Assembly (NCBI RefSeq): GCF_014839805.1
Contig: NC_051141.1
Coordinates: 16,190,777-16,254,776 of the forward strand
DNA: 64,000 bases
DNA from: Manduca sexta
Taxonomy: Eukaryota > Arthropoda > Insecta > Lepidoptera > Sphingidae
Direction: 5' to 3'
Shown piece by piece: positions 56,863-64,000 of the stretch (position 1 is its first letter; every line of letters begins with the position of its first letter). A program made the translations under genes and the position numbers. The notes under the pieces are model-generated. The model worked only from the letters and a program-made list of their open reading frames with translations. It was not told the DNA's origin and did no database searches.

Positions 56863-59800
56863 TTAAACTTCCTCTTTGGCCTTAATGAAGTATGTAATCA
56901 GGTCGATCGGCAGCGGGAACACGATGGTGGAATTCTTCTCAGCAGAAATGGTGTTCAAGGTCTGCGAAGGTACAAACTTGTAAAACACTAAAACAGAGGT
57001 CATAAGGCAGATTGACGAAATGCAAGGGTAAAACTCACAATCTCATTGTAAATTAAGACTAATTCATCAGCTCGAAAGGTTGATTATGTAGAATCTTTAA
57101 AGTTTAAGAGTATTCATACTTGGTCATTAGATACAAACAATTTTATTTTTCTACCATCTACTCTTGTCCTTAGTATACATATTCGTGGGATTTTTATTCT
57201 GAAATGGGACTTCCAAGCTGCCATAGCGGTAGGATTTAATCGTAGCTGTCTTATACACTTTCGCAAGGCTTTCATTTAATAGAATTAATGGAAAATATTC
57301 TTATAAAGAAATAAACTTCACAAGACTTTGTCGAGGTAGAACTATAAGATAATAAACAATTCTTCCAAGTTAGATACGAATTAAATGGCAGGACAAAAGA
57401 ACGCACCTTTAACAAAACACATTGCATACAGCTACGAGTAGACTTATTTTAATTTTATTTTTAATAATATCATCACAAGATTTATGAATACTGTTTGCAA
57501 AACATACATTTCAATTAAGAAATATTTTTTTCCTGTTATTGAGAGTGGGCAAACATTAAGAGATGACAGATAGACGAGAAATATACATAACATTCAAGAC
57601 AGAAGACCATTAAAATACTAAAATACTTACCTGCAGGTATCGTAGTTGTAAAGCGGCCGGGCTGTCTCCAATAACTTCAGAAGCCTCACGGAGGGCGCGC
57701 GATGCCTTCTGCTCACCCTCTGCGGCGATTACCTTGGCGCGAGCCTCCCTGGCGGCTTCGGCCTCGGCAGCCATCGCGCGTTGCAGTTGGATTGGCAGGC
57801 GGACATCTTTGCTGTTTGACGACAAGTTTTATATTCGTTTTAATTTAAGGGGGGTAAATATATATTATAATAATATAAAATTATATTACTAAGGTTTTAA
57901 TGCCTTACATAGTTTTTATGTTTTTGGATTACTTTTCGGTTAATTAATCTAAGAAATAATATTTTCTCTTCTGTCGGTTGATTGCATTAAATGCGTACGA
58001 AACAATGGCATTTTCTCATTATACATTGCAATGGAGCAGAATAGTCAGGTAAAATGAATTTAATAGCTGGATTTACGTGCGTTTGTTGCCTGGAGTTTGT
58101 AACATGACAGAGAAAATATTTTACCTGGTCAGGGGTGCACGTCCAATACTTGTAATCTACAATGACATTAATTTCAATCGCCAGAATTTTGTCGAGCCTT
58201 TCTACGTAATACATCAAATAATTATCGAAATCCCACTCACAGTAATCAAACATTATGGCGGGGTAAACACTACGTTAACAATTGCCTCTTGCTTTAACAC
58301 CTTCACAACTATGCACTGCTTATAATCTGATATGAATATCTTGAAATAGTCAAATTAATTAATGGTAAATAAATAACTGGTGATCGGTTAGGTAACAAAA
58401 ATAAAATGGACGATTGCAAATTTTATAACTGTTTAATGGAGGTAGGAGAATAAAAGTTGCGCCACCTAATAGGTTATGGTCAGGACAAATTTTTTACTTA
58501 TTGATATAATGTTTTACTATAGAATCATCTTCTAATTTAATATTGTGTTCAGTGCAATATTTTAATAATATTATTATGTAGGTTTATTTTATTTTTAATG
58601 TTAGTCGTGGGTAAAATATTATAATTGTATTGTATGTATCGGACTTTACAAGGCGGTTGGTTGGATTATTTGAATCTTTAATTTTCTAATAGTGTTGTGT
58701 CCATACCTGGTATTATAATTTATATTATTTTAGTTGGGTGTTAATTAAATGTAATGGAAAACATAATATACGTATCTACAGATAATTTAGAATATGATAA
58801 GATTTTTCAATTATACAGCTTTAAAATTTTAAAAGTACGAAATACTTAATAATTTAATTTTTTATTATGTGATCATTTTTGTTTGAATTGGGTAAAATAA
58901 TTTAGGCCATTATGTTTCTGAATATTATTATCTGTATTTCTTTACTAGGTTGTATGGTTTTTTGGCGATACCTGTATCAGAAGAGGCTAAGGCTTTATTA
59001 AAAAAATATTTTTATTTCATAAAAAGTTAGTAGGCACGGGTAAAAGTGGACGTACGGAGCGACATAGTCGTGAAATAACGAACAAGAATAAAACACCTTA
59101 AATAAAGATAAAAAAAGAGTATTAAATGGCGTTAATACGAAATTGATCAGAAAGTAGCTTCTTTGATTTTTTTTTTGACAGTCTTAAACAGTTTATTTAA
59201 TTTTTATTAAGCAAAAAAGTATTTGAAATTCAGTGTACCGATGCGAGTACGATTTCCTCGTTATTATTAATATTTTTGAAAAATATGCTGTAACGGCGCG
59301 GCTACAAAAAGGTCTATATTTTATATAGCTTTTGCCCGCGGCTCCGCCCGCGTTATAAAGTTTTTCAGGCTAAAGTTTTCCGTTATAAAAGTCACGCTAT
59401 ATATTTTCCCGTGAGCCTATTTTCTTCCCAGGGTCTCAAACTGTCTCCATACCAAATTTTATCCTAATACGTTGGGTAGTTTTTGAGTTTAACACGTTCA
59501 GCCAGACAGATGCAGCGGCGTACTTTGTTTTATAATATTATATTTTTGTAGAACTTTTTAAGAGGAACAATCCCGTCATACATCATTGTTGCATAACTTT
59601 AACCGTTTACGCAGCGCACGCAACAGAAGCTCTCAAATCGAATATATTTTCCCCGTTTCTGCAACATGTTTCATTACTGCTCCGCTCCTATTAGTCATAG
59701 CGTGATGATATATAGCCTAAAGCACTTCACGAACATAGGGCTATCAAACACAAAAATATTTTTTTTAGTTCGAACCGGTAGTTCCTAAGATTAGCGCGTT

Positions 59801-62800
59801 CAAACAAAAAAGCAGACTCTTCAGCTTTATATAATAGTATAGATTTACGGTCGGAGTGCAATGAATTTGATCCTTCAGCAGTTCTCGTTACGATTGCTTT
59901 TTCTTCATCAAAACACATAACACAACTACAGGCATCAATTATACAATAATTACACGTGTGGTATAAAATCGATTTTACTACGTTGTTAGATGGTCAATTT
60001 TAATCAAGGTTGTTTGACCCGTGACTAATGTCACTTACGTGACACTGGAGGATTTAATAAGGAAGAGTAACAGCATTGCAGCAAACGTCTATAAACGCGT
60101 CTAGAATAACAATGGTAACTAAAAAAAAAAAAAAAAACTTTAATATACATAATTACGATAAATCTACTTTTTTTAATTCTCTTAGGCTATATTGCCTGTT
60201 TGAAATATTTCAGACCTTATTGCCGACTTTAAAAAAAGTAATTATAATTAATCTATGATAATAATTTTTATGTCAGCCTACTGGCTCAGCGCGCAAAACA
60301 CACCTATCTGAGCAAGCCGACGCGATAGAATTCACGATGACTCATGCACATACCCTGGTCTTATTACATTGAACCGAGTTGAAATTTCTTTAATAATCGT
60401 GCGTGAGACAATAATTTAGAATTTTTGAGGATAATTCCTAACAATTAGAAGGCTCTGTGTAACCCGACTCCTGCCGGATTTCGTAATTTATATAAAACCT
60501 AATTAACTTTGAACGATTTGCAGACTGCATTTGTGCATATCAGCAGTACCTATATGTTGCGTCAGGTTTCCTTTCGGAAAAATTAACCTTTCGCCACTGG
60601 GTCCAAATCTAAGCTATAACAGAATGTTGTTAAATAAAAGTAACATGATACAAATTTGAGATGATAATTACTAATGTATACTAGCTATAATCTGTTATAT
60701 CGTACATATATTAACAAGTTGTGTACTTACATCTCAACGCGTTCGACCTTGATCCCCCAAGCTTCGGTAGCCTCGTCAAGTGCCAACTGCATGTTGCCGG
60801 AGATGGTCTCGCGCTCGCTGAGTATCTCATGCAGAGGCCTGGTGCCCATGGTGTTGCGAAGGGTGGTCTGAGCGAGCAGCCTGGTGGACTGGTGAGCGTT
60901 CTCCACGTTGGCGATCGATATGGTGGCGTTGTGCACGCGGTAGTACACCACGGCGTCAACGGATACAGTCACGGAGTCTTTTGTCAGGACCTAGGGATGG
61001 TGCTGTTTTGGTATCTTTTTGACCTGATCGTGGGCACATTTTTAGCCCGTAAAAACTTAGCTATTATGAATTATTTGGTTTTGTTACGATATTAATATTA
61101 CATGTATCGTGGTCTAGTTATTTAATTTCGTTAAATATATATTGGTCTAGACTATGAATATTCAATGTATCAAATGGATTAGGTCCAATTCAGTCGCCTT
61201 GTTTGTCAAACAAACAATTACATCGATGTATTTCCGAGAATTCTATTTTTAGCAACGATACGTGCCGCGTGCCTCTTAGTACCGGAAAGGGCAGTTGGTT
61301 ATACTTCTATATCCATTACTAAATAAGAAACAAATTATCATTACTAACAGTATAGTATATAGATAACTTTAATGTTACCATACTAGAGAGTAAACATTAC
61401 TCGCATATTACGAACCTATTAAGTATTAATATTTTCTTTCGAAGTTCCTAGCTTAGAAGTAACGTTGGCACTTACTTCTTGCGGCGGAATGTCGTAGGTG
61501 CGCGTGCGCAGGTCTACGCGAGCATACGTGTCAATACATGGCAGGATGAAGAATATGCCTGAAGACAAACTTATATTATCGAAATGTATGCATATTTCTT
61601 TAAATACATTTTAATTAAATGACAAACTTGTAAATGTAGTTGTGTGCAGTGATCTTATCCGCATAGGTTTATGAATATACGTTATTAGATAATCAGTTTT
61701 TTAATTATATGATATTTTCGACGCTTGCCTGAAGCTCCCGAACATTTGTCTAGGAATTGTTATTCTAATATAAAAAAATAGGATTCTTTTTGCTTGCGTC
61801 CAGATAAATAATAAATGCGGGTGCATAAGTTACGCATTAACCTAACCCTTCAGGATAAAGCCGTGAGCTTATATATAAGGAGATAACACTACACAACAAA
61901 ATCACTGACTAAAAATCTTTATTAAGAGTCCCGATAAATAGTCGTATGATGAAAAGTTACAATTTATTTGTAACAGTAAATGTTAACATCGCCACAATGA
62001 AATGGGCTTTAAAATTGATCACGAATACAATTAATATTTAAATTGTATTTATGCATCGGCAATCCTCTTTGTAATTATACGACATTGATCCGTTTAATAT
62101 ACATTAAAATCGTGTTGATGCATCATTGCTTTCACATAAATGGGCAACTCGTATGTGGTTTATACTTGAGGCGCTGTAAACCTATATGGTATGCCTATTG
62201 TATCCGTACGTTAAGTAAATTATTAGTGCCAAGAATAAAGTTGGGCTGGTGAAATCATAGCATAATAGGCCGGCATAATTGTGTCTACTTTTGTTGAGCG
62301 GTTATGCTGACAACCCCCTTCGTGGCCCCTATTAGTCGCCTCTTACGACAGGCCGGGGATACCGTGGTGGCATTCTTCAAACGCCCCCATTCCACAGAGC
62401 GGATAATTGTGTACTGCCGAGAAGTAATAATCTCCCGTCAGTCGACATTTTATTGGATCCCACTCCATTCACCATCAGGTGCAGTTGGATTACTTTATCA
62501 TGCCCGTATATCTAAAAATAAATAAATAGTAAACAGCGATAATACGTTCCGATGGGGTTTATTCGGAATAATAAATAAGAACTTTGAAAAAAGACAATTT
62601 GAATAAAGATATTTTTACGTTTGCCTTTGATAATATCGATTTATTATATTATGCTGTTCTGAATGGACAATAGCTGAGTATAAACGCCCCAAGATGCAAA
62701 GGGATGCATGGCATTTGTATTATTCATATTTTTACATTGTTCACCTCCACATTCTGCATGTGTAATAAAGTGGGACAAAATTTATAGCTAGGCGAAACAA

Positions 62801-63234
62801 ATTAACTTCTTTGTGAAATCTTTCTACTGCTCATTGTGGATGAAATTAAGGCCTTGTATTATAATTCAGTTGCTTTATATCAGCTCAGTTACACTGTACC
62901 ACTGCTGGATACGGACCTTCTCTACCAATGAGAGCATTTCGGCTTAAGTTCGCCACGTTGTCCTAGTGCGGGTAGAACTCAAACACCCCCAAAACTATAG
63001 AGAATAGAGAAGAGTTGGCAAACTTACGCCTTCAAAATTCTAATGTAGTATTCTTACGTTTGTAGGTTTCCCTGTGAAGTTTTCCTTAACTTTTAAAGCG
63101 AAACATAATTGATAAAAAAATACACATTAAATTTGGAAAATTGTGTATTTTTTTTATTTACCGGGTCCTTTGGCGCCGCCTGAGAGTAAACGCCCGAGAC
63201 GAAAGATTACCGCACGTTCGTATTCCTGAACGAC
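56863..63234 (-). CDS. Stomatin / band-7 protein (Mec2-like), 3' part
   Basis: Integral monotopic membrane protein of the stomatin family (SPFH/band-7 domain), which oligomerises at the inner membrane face and modulates ion channels; C. elegans MEC-2 is the touch-channel relative. Five minus-strand coding exons are visible: 63162-63234, 61476-61558, 60731-60990, 57631-57811 and 56863-56961 (stop TAA 56863-56865). Phases join exactly, giving 231 residues. Diagnostic stretches: [60 protein letters not shown], the stomatin signature [20 protein letters not shown], the Ala/Glu-rich oligomerisation segment [20 protein letters not shown], and [19 protein letters not shown] at the C-terminus. All donors are GTAAGT or GTAAAT. 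The N-terminus with the membrane hairpin lies right of 64000. Insects have several stomatins, so the exact paralogue is not assigned. Confidence 0.94.
58125..58253 (-). other. Coding-like segment in a stomatin intron
   Basis: From an ATG at 58251-58253, 43 codons ([20 protein letters not shown] onward) run to a possible donor CCAG|GTAAAA. Acidic/aromatic composition; no family recognised. It ends in phase 0, but the next stomatin exon needs a 2-nt carry, so it is not an alternative stomatin exon in this form. Confidence 0.15.
59326..59841 (-). mobile_element. Non-autonomous Helitron, reverse copy
   Basis: Read in reverse it starts TCTATACTATTATATAAAGC at 59841, contains one repeat unit (AGGAACTACCGG-type block, CATCACGCTATGACTAATAG) and ends GCGGGCAAAAGCTA near 59326. 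Closely related to 38841-39777 but without the GTTT tract and with one unit instead of four. Confidence 0.85.
60991..61475 (-). other. Stomatin intron (485 bp)
   Basis: Short AT-rich intron with a GTAAGT donor and a CCCTAG acceptor. Nothing further is visible. Confidence 0.6.
62290..62530 (+). mobile_element. Non-LTR retrotransposon 3' tail
   Basis: TAGTCGCCTCTTACGACAGG, ACCGTGGTGGCATTCTTCAA and CCACTCCATTCACCATCAGG belong to tails seen at 55215-55345 and 38370-38690. No coding part. Confidence 0.55.
62890..63115 (-). mobile_element. tRNA-derived SINE (family B), old copy
   Basis: The reverse complement carries GCACTAGGACAACGTGGCG and the GTCCGTATCCAGCAGTGG tail of family B, plus the GGAAACCTACA region. 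The tRNA head is lost. Confidence 0.6.
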
Positions 63235-63279
63235 CTGCAAAGAAATATTTCTTTCAATACTGCTGTGAATAGTCTAAAC

Positions 63280-63487
63280 CAGCGGTTGGCAACACGTGGC
63301 CCGAGAACGTTTTGTTTGTGGCCCCTGATTGTTTTATAATAAGGCTTAAACATCAAAATAAATGTATTAAATTAAGAGTAAACTCATCTAAAACAGGGTT
63401 TCTAGGTTTAATGTTATACGTATAGCCCGCCTTTAGTTAATTTTGCCACCTTGTGGCCCTTGCCTATCAAAAGGTTGCCGACCCCTG
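63280..63487. mobile_element. hAT-like MITE with perfect 8-bp target duplication
   Basis: 208 bp with inverted ends CAG(C/G)GGTYGGCAAC, flanked by GTCTAAAC on both sides (63272-63279 and 63488-63495). An 8-bp duplication and a CAG tip define hAT elements. Internal TGTGGCCC blocks lie near both ends. It sits about 40 bp from the 3' splice site of the stomatin exon at 63234. Confidence 0.88.
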
Positions 63488-63495
63488 GTCTAAAC

Positions 63496-64000
63496 TAATA
63501 ATTCGATATAGTCACCTTAAGATTTAAGTATAAACTCGTGGTAGTATTTATAATTAAAGAGGTCTAAGATTATATAGAGAGGATATTGCGAAAATTGTCC
63601 TACAAAAAACTAATACAAAAATATTGCGCTTCTGCGGTGGTCACTCAATCTGCCTAAATGCAAAACACCAATGTAAAACTTTATCTTGCCATATCGTAAT
63701 TTGTACGTTTTTAATGCGCATATTAGTATTTTTCTTTAAATATGTTATTGCATTCATAACTAAGAACGCTGCGACACTACACGGATATTTCAAACAAGAC
63801 AACGACTTATTACTTTATTAGTTGGTAATAACTTTTGGAGCACAAATTTACCATTAATATTCAGTCTGTAACGCAAATTATATGTCTCTAATACAAATTA
63901 TAATCAAATTGCACATTTCTATAACTCGTCCTCATCAATTGTGCCAAATTTCGCACTTCACCGCAATGTTCATAAAAAGGGGAATATCATATTTTTTCTA
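63496..64000 (-). other. Right edge, within a stomatin intron
   Basis: AT-rich sequence that should be intron of the stomatin gene. A 65-codon open frame near 63624 shows no family features. No exon of stomatin's N-terminal half is visible here. Confidence 0.5.

Larger units (their letters stand above)
57812..60730 (-). other. Stomatin intron (2.9 kb)
   Basis: Contains a reverse Helitron (59326-59841) and a 43-codon coding-like stretch (58125-58253) that is out of phase with the neighbouring exons. Otherwise AT-rich and featureless. Confidence 0.6.
61559..63161 (-). other. Stomatin intron (1.6 kb)
   Basis: Contains a LINE-type tail (62290-62530) and a diverged SINE (62890-63115). 61620-62280 has no recognisable feature. 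Confidence 0.6.

Noticed and set aside
60711..61095. Plus-strand frame of 124 codons and a second minus frame over the stomatin exon
   Set aside because: Antisense or alternate frame of a strongly conserved stomatin exon.
1..64000. CRISPR arrays, integrases, operons or bacterial genes
   Set aside because: No regularly spaced short repeats and no such coding sequence. The four 123-bp repeats are direct adjacent copies inside a Helitron.

Overview
The window is nuclear DNA from an insect, almost certainly a moth or butterfly. It is AT-rich. Its genes have small coding exons with GT-AG introns, and the encoded proteins are animal families. The space between genes is full of repeat types typical of Lepidoptera: tRNA-derived SINEs, Helitrons that start TCTATACTATTATATAAA and end CTAGT, non-LTR tails and many MITEs. 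I saw no bacterial, viral, organellar, CRISPR, rRNA or free-standing tRNA feature. All calls come from reading the sequence and from remembered family patterns; no database was searched.

Layout. (1) 1-7424, plus: the last three visible exons of SLC66A3, a PQ-loop membrane protein. Its 5.3-kb intron holds a PIF/Harbinger-like MITE, a 1.2-kb fold-back element, a SINE and a Helitron remnant. (2) 12178-15447, minus: a single-exon 1089-residue receptor-like protein with a signal peptide, four thrombospondin type-1 repeats, laminin-G-like region(s), an Ig-like domain, one membrane helix and a cytoplasmic tail. (3) 17958-23994, minus: complete LETMD1 in four coding exons (358 aa). (4) 27321-27697, minus: complete ENY2/e(y)2 in two coding exons (99 aa). 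(5) 29198-36904, plus: an eight-exon FAM194/ERICH6-like gene (819 aa). It has a 17-nt first coding exon, a GC-AG intron and a recent 243-bp tandem duplication across its stop codon and poly(A) signal. (6) 37300-56862: about 19.5 kb with no gene I can recognise. It holds a Helitron with internal 123-bp repeats, SINEs, LINE tails, MITEs and a few short orphan coding-like segments. (7) 56863-63234, minus: the last five exons of a stomatin/band-7 (Mec2-like) gene that continues past the right edge.

The genes do not form a pathway. SLC66A3 and stomatin are membrane proteins, LETMD1 is mitochondrial, ENY2 is a transcription and mRNA-export cofactor, and the FAM194 protein belongs to a family usually linked to cilia, flagella or testis. 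In every multi-exon gene the exon phases join without a break, which is the main support for the models.

I found no convincing new molecular system. The items most worth a second look are the intronless TSP1-LamG-Ig receptor, the tandem duplication and GC-AG intron of the FAM194-like gene, the 1.2-kb fold-back element, a 38-bp retro-insertion with perfect target duplications, a SINE whose B box has become a perfect hairpin, and a few unassigned exon-like segments at 25.6, 46.0, 47.6 and 49.6 kb.
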